Source: Laccaria trichodermophora (taxonomy: Eukaryota; Basidiomycota; Agaricomycetes; Agaricales; Hydnangiaceae). Taken from it: a stretch of DNA of 64,000 nt. A program made the translations under genes and the position numbers. Each line of letters opens with the position of its first letter. The first letter of the stretch is position 1. Positions 10,971-21,657 of this stretch are shown in pieces. The notes under the pieces are model-generated. The model was not told the DNA's origin and did no database searches. It saw only the letters and a list, made by a program, of their open reading frames with translations. The DNA is taken from contig JACTVC010000001.1 of NCBI GenBank assembly GCA_018417955.1, positions 1,178,001 through 1,242,000 of the forward strand. The letters are read 5' to 3'.

Positions 10971-13900
10971 TCACGTCACGAAGAGAGTGACCTGACCTCC
11001 CTGCTCAAAGGCCATCTGGACGTCCTCTGTCGACCCCAGTGAGACCATATCTCCGTCCTCATCCTTGTACTTTACACGCAAGGGCCCGTCATCCCTCCTT
11101 GGGCCGCATAACCGGATCTTCCTGCCCACCTTCTCCACAAGATCTTCATATTCTGTTGCCCGCGACACCTGAATCACAAAGATATCTTCGTGGAAGTGGA
11201 CCTTCACTTTGACGTTATGGCCATTGAGGGCGGGCACGCTCTCGTATGGCTGTGTTCGTGAGTTCCGGAAAGCAACACCACCCAACGAAGACTCGCTGGA
11301 TCCGAATGGCGTAACAGGCGACGAACTGTTCGGCGAGTATTCCGAACTGTCACCTGTAGACTGACTTGACCCACTCCCTCTCTTATTATTGTTCAAATGG
11401 TTTGAACGATCGTGGGTGCTCCAATGGGAATTATACGATGGCATCGGTGGTGGCACGGCCGTCTTCGGCACATATGCAGTTGGTTGGCTTGCACTCCGCG
11501 ATCGGTTCATGAGAGGCGCCGTGAGCCCACCCGTTGGCGTTGGGGCGCGTACAGTGCGGTAATCAGAGGAATTCACAGCAGGGGTAGGGATTCCAGAGTT
11601 GTATGACGCATCGTATCCGTTCTTCAAACGGTTTGAGCTTGCTTGACTGCGTAACACCGGACGAGAGGAAGACTTGAGCGGAAGCGGGACAGAGCTGTTG
11701 CCGAAACTCGCGTCGGATGTGTAGCTATTAGCACTCACGTTTGAGTTCATCCGAGGAGTGATGGGCCTTAGTGCGCCCGCAGGCGAAGGTTGGTTAGACG
11801 GGGCTTGTGGCAGACCATTTCTCCACTGAGCCATCGTCAAACCATCCGTACTTTCCGTCTGCGCTCGTGGCCGGTCATAACCGGCAACAGGCTCTCTTTC
11901 TAGTGGCATGCTAAGTGCATTGGGGTTTCGACGGGCTCCTGGAGGGCCTCCCATAGGTGTACCCCGTCCTGAAGCGGGATAATTCGCCGCTGAGGCTGGA
12001 GGATAGTCCTCGTAGTCCTCCTCGTCTTCTGGCTCGAAATCGAAACCGTCATGTGGTGGGTAGCCTTGCGGGCCAGCGCTATACATGCTGCCTGCGTTGC
12101 TACTTGCGTCGTCGTGGTTGTAGCTGTTAACTGGACGATTGCTGCGAACAGAGGAACTGATAGAGGGCTGGTGGTGTATAGACACTGGGGCACCATTGGA
12201 GTATGTCGAAGAGTTTCCAAAGCGAGAGGGGTTGGTGCTGTTGGTCATAGCAATCCGAGCGATACCCGACATAGTAGGGCGATCCGAGGCTTTCCTTTGT
12301 GCAGCTTCTTTGATAAGGCGGTTAATTTGGGCTTCCCATTGCCTCATCTGCTCCTCTCGCCTGCAACGCAGTGTGAAGAATTCGAGGTCGTCGTCACCTT
12401 TCCACCATACAGCAAGGGGGAAATGTGGCGGTACACCAGAAGCTGCAGAACAGATTGAGACCAAATGATTACGCGTAATTAAAAACATAACTCACGTGTT
12501 GATATCCGGGCTGATACTGGGACGGCTTGAGTAACATTACCAAGGAAGATTCGCCCCTTCAACAAAAGGGGTGTAGTTTTCTTTTGTGGTTGTCCAACGC
12601 CACCAGGCAAGGTCAAAGGGGGAGGTGTACCCTGCTTCTTCAGAATAGAGTTGTTCTTGCCGACCTTACTTCTCCCATTCTGAGGCAAAAGAGGAGCCTC
12701 CTTGCAGCAGAGAATGATCTTCTCGAACAGAAACACGTGGTATTCCCGATCAATATCGGACTTGGTCACGACAAAAATGTCATCCAAGAGGAGCTCGCCA
12801 AAGTTTTCGAGATGGTGACCTTTCCAGTCGTCGATGCGATAGTGCAAACTCTTCACAGTTTGTTCGTTCTCAGCGCGGCGTTGTGCCTCATTGATCTTAT
12901 CTGTGATGCGTTTAGCTGCATCAGACCCTCTTTTGAGTTCATCAAAATGTTGATATGTCGTGGGCGATGATGCTTTGATAAGAGACTAATAGAATGGTCA
13001 ACAATTGAAGGCAATGCGAGAAGGTGGTACACACATCAAGGAGGAGTGGATACTTGCACACCCGTTGAATCGGTTTGATTAGGAAGGCAGGTAGCTCGCC
13101 TTTGACGTTGATTAGGTGGTTTAGCGGCTGTTGATAGATGTTTGGTGAGCATGTGAAAGCATCCGAAAAAGAACCAACATGACGGTTGTCAGGGTGATAT
13201 GAGAAATGTAGTCGGGTGGCGGGAAGGGACGATGATATAGGAAGAAGGTACGCCTTGTGATAAGAAGAGGGTTGAAGTTAGACTTACCACGAGACTCTCT
13301 TCGTTCGCCAGCATCAGCTCGGTCGCGTTGGTATAGTTGGCGCAATATGGCTCATATACAACAAATTCATCTTCCTAGAATAACCAATCAAGATTGGAAG
13401 GTGTGAACAATGTAAGTGACTCACGCTTTCTAGGAAATGTTGCCCCCACCGCTGATCTTGCCAAGGCAATTCAGCTGTACTCTCGAATCGAATTAGGAAT
13501 TTGCGTTGAAAGTTGAGAAGTTTGTTGAGATTTGGAAAGAGGAGGTGTATGGTGTCCTGATCCATCAGGTTGGCTTGTGACAAAGCATTAGAGTATTTCT
13601 GTACGTAACCGGCGGAGTAAATGGGAAGAAACAATGACATAAGTGGCACGAAGACACGGACCTGCATAATTTCTAGATCCTGAACAAACTTGCGTTCCGT
13701 TTCCACCATCTCACGAACAATATTGTTTCGTGCCGCCTCTTTGCCATTAGGTTGTGGCAAGGCGTCGAGCAGTGAGTCCGAAGACTCGTGTGATGACAGG
13801 GTGGGTGGTGACGGTGGCGATTCCTCAAAGACATCTGGTTGGAGATGATCCACGATCGCTGTGACCGTATTGATAACCTGTGGCATTGAGGCGTAAGACT

Positions 13901-14426
13901 AAGGCTGGTCAAATGCAGCGGGAAGTTATTGAATTACCTTGACCAGACCATCCGTTAGCTTGCGGTCCCATAGGTCCGTTACTGTGAAAAGTTCGCAACC
14001 AGGAATCTTCTGAGTAACCTCGTCTGTGCGAATCTGCATAGCGAAAAGGGCGATGGCGCGTTTCTGAGCTCGGTCAGGGTTTGCATCGTAATCTGCTGTG
14101 AAGGAGGAGTTATTGATTTTGTTGAAACCCGCTTCGGCGGGTAATAGGTCGAAAATATAGCACAGGGGGACCCCAAGGGCAAAGAGATCCCAAAGCTGTG
14201 TGACTGGGTCAGTTGATTGGCGCGAGTCTGGAGGCGTGGCGAGATTGAAGTAGTGGGGGAAACCGCGGATGAGCATGAGGCGTGAGCGCAGGGCAGAACA
14301 TTGTTGATACAAAGACGTTGACTGGGACGCGGCCTTATTGAGGAGCCCGTTGGTGGCAACAGGGGTATCGATGGTGAGGCCAGCGGTGGAAATGACAGAC
14401 TTTTTGCGGCCAGCGACGGTGGCCAT
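10971..14426 (-). CDS. CDC24: CDC24, Rho/Cdc42 guanine nucleotide exchange factor
   Basis: Starts at the ATG at 14426-14424 (MATVAGRKKSVISTAGL) and stops at 10973-10971. Domain order is that of fungal Cdc24. First comes a calponin-homology-like region (LRSRLMLIRGFPHYFN, VTQLWDLFALGVPLCYIFDLLP). The DH domain follows, starting AARNNIVREMVETERKFVQDLEIMQ, with LFPNLNKLLNFQRKFLIRFE. Next is a PH domain (LENFGELLLDDIFVV, REYHVFLFEKIILCC), then a long serine/proline-rich linker. The C-terminal PB1 domain (VKVKVHFHEDIFVIQVS, GPLRVKYKDEDGDMVSLGS) would bind the scaffold Bem1. The protein activates Cdc42 for polarity, budding or hyphal growth and mating. Several short introns interrupt the DH and PH regions. 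The RhoGAP gene at 26325 could act on the same GTPase class. Confidence 0.93.
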
Positions 14427-17059
14427 GGTGCGGAGAGGGCGGGAGGGAACGAGGCGGAGGGAGGAGGAGAAGGCAACTTGGACAGGCTCAGAACAGGCTG
14501 GATACAAGATACACACGGTACAACGATTATAGAAAGGTAACGCCCTAGTAACTTTCAATCTCAGATCGCCTTGAGGCTTTCCACTTTAGGTCACTTTCAC
14601 ACTCCGCCATGCAATCAAAACAGCCACTCCTCTGACAATAGATCGGTATTGTTCCCCAACAAACGCTTCAACCAGAACAGCGACCTTGAAGGCAGTTCGA
14701 CGCCCAAACACGAGCCTCTGAGCACTTGAGCAAAGCGACTGTCGAATAATTGAACATCTTGATCATGAGAGCGTCACGCATCGTGACCATCCTGTTTTGA
14801 TGGTGCCACGCGCCTTCGGCCGCACCCTCGTTTACCGTCACCTCTTCTTCTCTCAATCTGCTTCGGCGTTTTTTTCTCCGCTCATACCCACCGCCTCTCA
14901 CCGTCCGGTGAATAGTTCTCAAGCTATACAATGTTCCTGTAAATTCAGTCAAATCAAAAGACGCATCTTTCGGTTTCCCCTCTTCTAGAAATGATGCTCT
15001 TTGATGGCAAAATGTCAATGTTCTAGGTCACTAACCTCTTTCAACCTTGGCGCGAGGCGCCTCGCTGGCACGACTCGCCGATTTACCCTTTACACCTACC
15101 CTCGAGTGTTGTCTAACCAGACCGACATTAACGCAAGTCCGGTCCTCCATCCCCGAAAAAAATCTGAAACCTCAAACGCCGAACTATCACTTCCAGGAAC
15201 GTAAGCCTTTAAAGAGATGACGTCCTTCGACACTCTCTGGGTTTTGGATACCTTTGTATTTTGGATCCGAAAAGTAAACCGAGTCATCTCACCAACCCCG
15301 AAATGTGCTCAAATATTCCAAGGCCATTGTTCTCTTATCGATTGGATTGGAAAATAAACGACGCCCAAGTTGAGCGAATATATCCTTTTCTTTCTTGCCA
15401 CAGAAGAAGCAAAAATGATAGGTATTTACTTTTGTCCCCGGTGTTCACTCACTAATCTCTATTGAATGTGCTAATGGGACTCCAGGGTCGACGTAGGAAG
15501 TAGCGGAATACCTCCTTCCTACAATTGCATGCATATTCCGAGTCGCTTCGAAGCGCTCCTCGGTTGTGGCGGATCACAAGCTCCTCATAACTGTGACAAA
15601 TACCTCCAAGAGCAGCAAGCAGAACGCGTCGTAACGTTAGGATTGCTTACACATATCACCTATAAATCCCCGCTCCAACAACACTCAACCCCGTGTGGGT
15701 TACCCCCTCCGCAGTCCATCTGTGAAACCGATTTAGCCCAGTTCGAAACCCTATTGCATTTTCTAAAACATCCCGCTTTTCATCTATCTTCGAGTTCCTT
15801 CCCGGGTTCTTACCACTGTCGCCTCCTCTAAATTCTAGGTCTTCTCCGATATTTCCTCGCCTGGTAAACATTCGGATCAAGACGACAGGTTCCGGTCAGA
15901 CGACTCACGAGGGAATGTAAACATAGCCACAGGGAGATGCTTATGTGCAGCTCTTGCGTTGTACAGCCTTCGGCGCTTCAAAAGTTCAATCGATACCTAC
16001 AATCACGGACAAGAAAGGATAACCGGGACTGGAGTGGAGGACCCTGTCAGATGAAGTGAAGTTCGTTTCAGTTGGTTCGGTGACACCCACATACGCTGTC
16101 CTGTTTCATCGTTACTGAACGGAGGAATGACTTTCCCAGTCATGTATGGATCACATACTTTGACCACGCGATTCAACACCTTATCATCCCTGAGTCCATC
16201 GTAATCCACGACGTATGTTTGAATCACCTCAACAAGATCCAACACCCTCGACGCCCTCACTCAAACGTACTCTTGACAGATCCGTCGTCCTCTTATCAAC
16301 CTTCCCCTGCTGCGAGCATGATCATGATCGAGAAGTTCGCAATCTCATGGAGGTTGTGTGATCGAGCCAGGTGCCACATGTGCAGATTAGCTATGAATGC
16401 AAGGGTACAGCTGTTTGGAGATGGATAAAAATAGCTCGCCTGCGTTGAGCAAGTCAGGTCGAAGTCAGGTAAGTAGTAGGAGATCGTATAAGAAAGGTTT
16501 AGACAGACGAAGAAAGCTGAGGATGATTTCAACGGATCCCTCTGTAATATGTTATATCTCTTCACTGGATGATAGGTCTACTACCCACCACACACAACAT
16601 CCAAGGGGAAATCAAACGTAGGTACAGCGAAAAATAAACCATTGCTCTCGTCAATAATTTCACTCTAAGTCATAGTATGCGTGTGACGGAACGAGCAAAA
16701 GGTACTTACCGACATGTTCGAGGGAAAGATGTGGAAGTTTGCTTCACATCCTCGTAATGCCTTCTTTCGTGATCCACCTTACTTCCATTTTATTGTTGCC
16801 CATTGTCCCCAAGTTTAGTCCAGTCTTCTCCTATCTTCTAAATGCTGTCAGAATGGCCAAATTTTATGAAATTGCAGTAATTGGTAGCAACATTTCCAGT
16901 GACCTTTGATGCTTCTTGGTCTGCAGCTAAATTCATACACGAGGGATATTGAAGCCCAAATGCTATAGGCTTAGAACCAAGTTTGAACCCATTAGAATGT
17001 GTTGAGCTATATCATGTCCTCGATCCGCTCTGACTTCCCCTATTTAGCACTTTTCAACC
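14427..17059. other. Long intergenic region, mostly without assignable genes
   Basis: Apart from the possible minus-strand coding stretch at 15,850-16,260, I see no coding signal I can name. Open frames at 14,797-15,018 and 15,001-15,455 overlap on both strands. Promoters for CDC24 (leftward) and the TDP2-like gene (rightward) should lie at the two edges. Confidence 0.35.
15850..16260 (-). CDS. Possible coding fragment, unknown function
   Basis: On the minus strand the frame at 16260-16003 reads LVEVIQTYVVDYDGLRDD and KVLNRVVKVCDPYMTGKV, then PPFSNDETGQR. A GTATGTGG donor and a CTGACAG acceptor follow. Further down, about 15,990-15,900, another frame gives IELLKRRRLYNARAAHKHLP. The residue pattern looks like real protein and the splice signals are plausible, but I recognise no family. 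It could be a small gene, the 3' part of a larger one, or a relic. Ends are uncertain. Confidence 0.3.
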
Positions 17060-18001
17060 ATGACCACCAACAGAGTCTGGCGTACGCTTTCCGCATTCAA
17101 CCCATCCACCCAAAGGTGGGCACGGTTACCGCCGAGAAACGCACAAAGACAAGTCACGCAGAGGGTTCCTAGATCTCTCACAATAACATCGTGGAATATT
17201 GACGCCCTTTCCTCGCGTCCCGTCGCACGCGCCAGACATCTCCTGAGCCATATCCTCGACGGACAGAGATCTCCTGATATCATATTCCTCCAGGAAGTTA
17301 ATCTCGATGTTCGTGCCTCTATCCTGAATGATCCGAGAGTGCGTTCTGCCTTCTTGACGACAGATGCTGAGGACCAAACGGCGTTTGAGGGTGTACCTTT
17401 TGCGACTATGACCTTGCTATCCAGCGCGCGTTTTGCTTCCAGTTTAAATTCAAAGAAAGAGGTTGAAGGAGGAGAAAAGGTCGAGCCAGGGCGCGTCTTC
17501 CGCGTGACCCTTCCAAGCAAGTATGGGCGGGATGGGCTTTGTGTGGAGATCGTCTCACCAACTGCGCCAGACAAAGTCTTGCGTCTCATAAATGTGCACC
17601 TCGACTCGTTATGGGACACGCTATCTTACCGTGCACAGCAGCTAGAGATGTTGGCAGCTGTATTGCGCGAGCCGGGATGCAGTGGCGGAATTATTGCAGG
17701 CGACTTTAACGCCGTCACCGCTGAGGATCAGGAGCTCCTCGAAAAGAACGGATTGGTGGATACGTGGCTCGCATTGCATGGGAGGGGAAACCTTGGTGCA
17801 GCTACATGGGGTGTTGGCGTTCAGCAGCGGGATGGACGCGGGCCAAGAAGGTTAGACAAAATTGTGATGGTGGGGTTGCCGGAGGCTCGCAAAATGGAAG
17901 TCCTGCGTCCTGGTTTTATTGAATTGCCCATTCCGGGTGGAGAGTCTATCCATAGCCCTTGGAGTGACCACTGTGGGTTGAGATGTACCTTCATTGTCTG
18001 A
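17060..18001 (+). CDS. Endonuclease/exonuclease/phosphatase family protein, TDP2-like
   Basis: One uninterrupted frame of 313 residues, unusual in this intron-rich window. The motifs of the EEP fold appear in order: TITSWNIDALSSRP (about residues 41-54), DIIFLQEVNLD (metal-binding Glu, about residue 78), LINVHLDSLWD, GGIIAGDFNAV (catalytic Asp-Asn) and SPWSDHCGLRC (Asp-His near the end). The W-N-I-D, L-Q-E-V, G-D-F-N and S-D-H set resembles tyrosyl-DNA phosphodiesterase 2, which removes topoisomerase II adducts from DNA 5' ends. Other phosphodiesterases share the fold, so the exact substrate is inferred. The first roughly 35 residues are basic and could be a targeting segment. Confidence 0.8.
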   Translation: MTTNRVWRTLSAFNPSTQRWARLPPRNAQRQVTQRVPRSLTITSWNIDALSSRPVARARHLLSHILDGQRSPDIIFLQEVNLDVRASILNDPRVRSAFLTTDAEDQTAFEGVPFATMTLLSSARFASSLNSKKEVEGGEKVEPGRVFRVTLPSKYGRDGLCVEIVSPTAPDKVLRLINVHLDSLWDTLSYRAQQLEMLAAVLREPGCSGGIIAGDFNAVTAEDQELLEKNGLVDTWLALHGRGNLGAATWGVGVQQRDGRGPRRLDKIVMVGLPEARKMEVLRPGFIELPIPGGESIHSPWSDHCGLRCTFIV

Positions 18002-18441
18002 GTACTTACAGTCACTCAAATACTCAAGTCTTGACGAGCAGGAAGCAAAATTTGGACCCATTTAGATTGTGAGGGATCAATCGATCACTATTCAAATTCG
18101 TGAATGAGGAGAACAGATACACAATATTACAGTACATACCTTGGAATTTGGAAATGATTATTGCACGGAGAAATGCAATCGTGGGACAAAATCCAAAAAT
18201 GTTTTCCTCGTCGAATACTGTGACTTTGGAGCACTAAAACTTGACTTGAACAAAATCTCAGTCATCGGCCTCTCAAACCCGGGCTTTTCAAGTCATAAAT
18301 CGAAATAGATATGGGGAGTATTGCAATTTTTTTAGCAGCCGGGAAATAGAAAATGTAGCGGGCTTTGGGATTCAAGCTCCGACTAAAGGAAGTAGGACTC
18401 CAACCACCTCGCCAGAGATAATCGTGTCGTTGGCAAGACCC
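18002..18441. other. Intergenic, promoter side of RAP1
   Basis: Lies between the stop of the TDP2-like gene and the RAP1 start, both on the plus strand. AT-rich in its middle. No gene seen. Confidence 0.4.
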
Positions 18442-21113
18442 ATGGCACCAGCTCGTTCTTCCACGCGCCGCGGTCACGGTGCACACGATGAAATACAACT
18501 TCCTCAAGACCAGTCCTTCAACAACCCCAATGTCAACAAGGAGCTCTTTATCGATCCTATGCTCGGAACACCCTTGGCTGTGTACATTGAAAAGGACGTA
18601 GAAGACAAGGCCACCCTGGTGAATCTCGTTACGGTATGTATCAACCGCGTCGCGTCGCATTCTCGCATATCCGTGTCGTTGTTTGAACTTTTGAGTACCT
18701 TGGGTGCTTGGAATTAAATGCAAATGTTCTCCTCGCTGTCATCGCAACGAATTGGCCGAACACCATTGATTTACTTTTATGTTTTCCAGACTCATGGAGG
18801 GACAGTCGCCACTGGATATAGTGGTGTAACGTATATCCTTGGTGAGTCATGTATTGACCAGCGAACTTGTAATTATGTTGACTCATTTGACCTAGTTGAC
18901 CCTCATAAGCCCTCGGGGCAGAATCTATACCAACAGTATGCTCTCAAGAAGGCGAAATTAGTTCTCGATGCGAGATGGATTCACGAATGCATAAAGGCAA
19001 ATCAACTACATACCTTTCAGACCAATTGGGCCGGGTGTAAAGTTACAGGTAAAGAACAGTGAGCGTCTAGTCCCTACGGCATCGTACACATTCAAATGCT
19101 CTGCTGATAGAGTCTACCAACTACAACCAACGCGAAACCATGATGTAGCGCCCATGCCTGAGCAACAGATACAACCGATGCACACACAGTCAATGCCCGT
19201 GATTCCGACCGTCGAGCAGATGGGCTCGTTCCCTTACCCGGTATATCCCCCGATGCACGAGGCTACAAGAGGCATGTCCAACGCTCCGCCACAGACATGG
19301 AACGCATCTGCAGGAATAGCGCCATCACAGACACATATAAACCCACCCGCTATTCCACAACCAACGTCCTATCGTCCGTCGCAGCCGTCACACCAGCCGC
19401 AACCACAACCCCTACAATATCGGCATTGGGATGGCTATCCGCATCCTCAAGATGGGATGTCTGTGCAGCACCCCGGTTACACCCACGAATTCCGTTATCG
19501 AGAGGAGCCTACGGGTTGGGTCCAACCTCAAAATGCTTATTTTGAACATTCGGTGAGAACGTCGGTATTTCCCCCTTTGATGCATTTGTAACTCCTTGGT
19601 TGACAGTACGATTCCGCATTTCCTCAAAACTCCGGCTACATGGACGTTCCCAGCCCTCCCAGTGGTGACCATCATCCAACGGCCTCCACTTCCCTTGCAC
19701 CCGCCTCTGCTTCGTCCTCCGATGCTGTTGCTGGACCCTCGACTGGTATCGTTGAACAACCTGATAAACGAGGCAGGAAGCGCACAAGAGCTCCGGTTTG
19801 TGTAGAAATATCATATCTTCAACTATCATTTGACACCTGAACAGGCTATTCCCGCTGTCCCAGCTGCATCTCTGGTTGTTAATCGTCATCCTCCTGCTCG
19901 CTCTCCCACGCCCCCTACTCGTGTCATTAAGAGCACATATGGCGGCAATTTGTTTACTGCTGACGATGTCATATACCTCAAAAAATACATTGATTATTGC
20001 CAAGACCAGGGTTTAGTGTTGAGGTTGGTCCATTTATGAATATCTCATCCCATGCTTATCTTACAGTTTCTGTCCACAGTTTACGTGAGATTTGCGAGAG
20101 AATAGCTGTCAAAGCTCCTCACCACACGTATATCATTCCACGCTTTTACCTTGCGTTGAGGCTGACGGACCTTGAAAAGATTTTATTCATGGAGGCGATA
20201 CTGCAACAAGCACCAGATTCGACTCGGCGGATACACAATGAACAATGAACGTTCCGAATCTCCCGGCATCGATGAAGACCTGGTACGACATCTCGAAGAG
20301 GAGATGGAGATCGAAATACAAGGCGACGGTGCTTCATCCTTACACCCCCGCATGAACGCTATCCCTGGTCAACCAATAAACGCAGCTGGGGTGGTCGCTG
20401 CACGTCCTTATAATATGGCTTTGCCCCAAATACAAGCGCCATCTGTGGACAACCAGGTTCCTCCAAGGCGACGGTCGCCGACGCCGCCCAGGGCGCTGTT
20501 TCGCAGTACTACGGGCAAAGGAGTCGCATTCACGCAGGAGGATGTCACTTTCTTGGTAAAATATATGGATTATCGCTCGTAAGTCAACCTTTTTTCTTTC
20601 GAAACTCAACTAAAGTACGGTACCCAGTTCTCAAGGTAGACTGGATATGGTGGCATTCTGGAAGGACGTTGCGACTAAGGTTTACTTTAACTTTTCCTCT
20701 TTTTCTTTCTACCATCCTGACGACCGCCGCAGGCACCACATCACTCCCGCGCATCGTGGATGAAATTTTGGCGTCGTCACAAACACGAACTGAATCGCAC
20801 ACCTACAGACGAGCCTTTACCTGCACCTCCAGATAAAAAGATGCGATACAGCCGCGAAGACGACGTCCTCCTTGCCAAGTTCTTCTTTAACAAGCCTGAG
20901 GGAACGCTGGATAAGCTGTTTCAGGCGTTTGGTCGTTTGGTACGTTATTCTTTGGACACCTTGGATGTTTTGCTGAACGCTGCCATCAATTAGCATCCAC
21001 ATCATCCTTGGAAGGGTTGGCAGGAACATCATCGAATACATAAAGCTAAGATTGATCACTTGATTGAACGTTTGAATACGGGAGAGAGCTTGGATTCACC
21101 GATGGAGGAATGA
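18442..21113 (+). CDS. RAP1-type telomere protein (BRCT plus three Myb-like bundles)
   Basis: Start ATG at 18442 (MAPARSSTRRGHGAHDE), stop at 21111-21113. Exons 18442-18633, 18790-18841 and 18896-19048 build a BRCT domain: LFIDPMLGTPLAVYIEKDVED, then THGGTVATGYSGVTYIL, then LVLDARWIHECIKANQL. A proline/glutamine-rich linker follows. Three helix bundles of the Rap1 Myb type come next: FTADDVIYLKKYIDYCQDQ with SWRRYCNKHQIRLGGY; FTQEDVTFLVKYMDYR with SWMKFWRRHKHELN; and YSREDDVLLAKFFFNKPEG with WKGWQEHHRIHKAKIDHLIE. A BRCT domain before Myb bundles is the layout of Rap1, a shelterin component bound to telomeres. Whether this protein binds DNA directly or through a TRF-like partner is not visible. 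I see no separate RCT domain at the C-terminus. Confidence 0.8.
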
Positions 21114-21657
21114 AGGAGGGAGGGAGCTGAAAAAAACACTGTTGATTTAGCTCGATTCATTTCGAGGACACAAGGATTTGATGAAACGACATTATCGCAA
21201 GGTTAATAATAGGCATACGCGTAATTCAGGACCTACTATACTGTCAAAGTGCTTCAATTGGAACAATCAATGATCTTGAACCAAGATGAAACTAGATTGA
21301 AAAAGTACATGGAAAATTGTGGTCATTCGAGGTCTGGATCTATGTCTATGGGTGTGTAACTACGGCTACAGTTTTCAAATTTTCTCGCTACAGTTTCTTT
21401 CAATCTCCAAGGTATACATCTTCCCCCCCCCCCCGATAATCTAATCTTACAACGCGTCAGGAGATATATCTCCAAGTGTATGCACGTCGAAGGCGCTATA
21501 GGCCGACTTTGAGTCGTCGCCGCCAAATTCAGACCCAGCCCGCGAAAGAGTTTCCTGCAAAAATGTCAGATTTAAAAAGGGATGGGAGAACTGATTGATA
21601 GACAGACATCAAAGTAATGGTGTAGAACACTCCTCGGCGCTGAACGAGAAATAGAGG
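21114..21657. other. Intergenic between convergent genes
   Basis: Contains 3' flanks of RAP1 (plus) and the GH63-type gene (minus), and a run of twelve C at 21423-21434. No gene seen. Confidence 0.4.
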
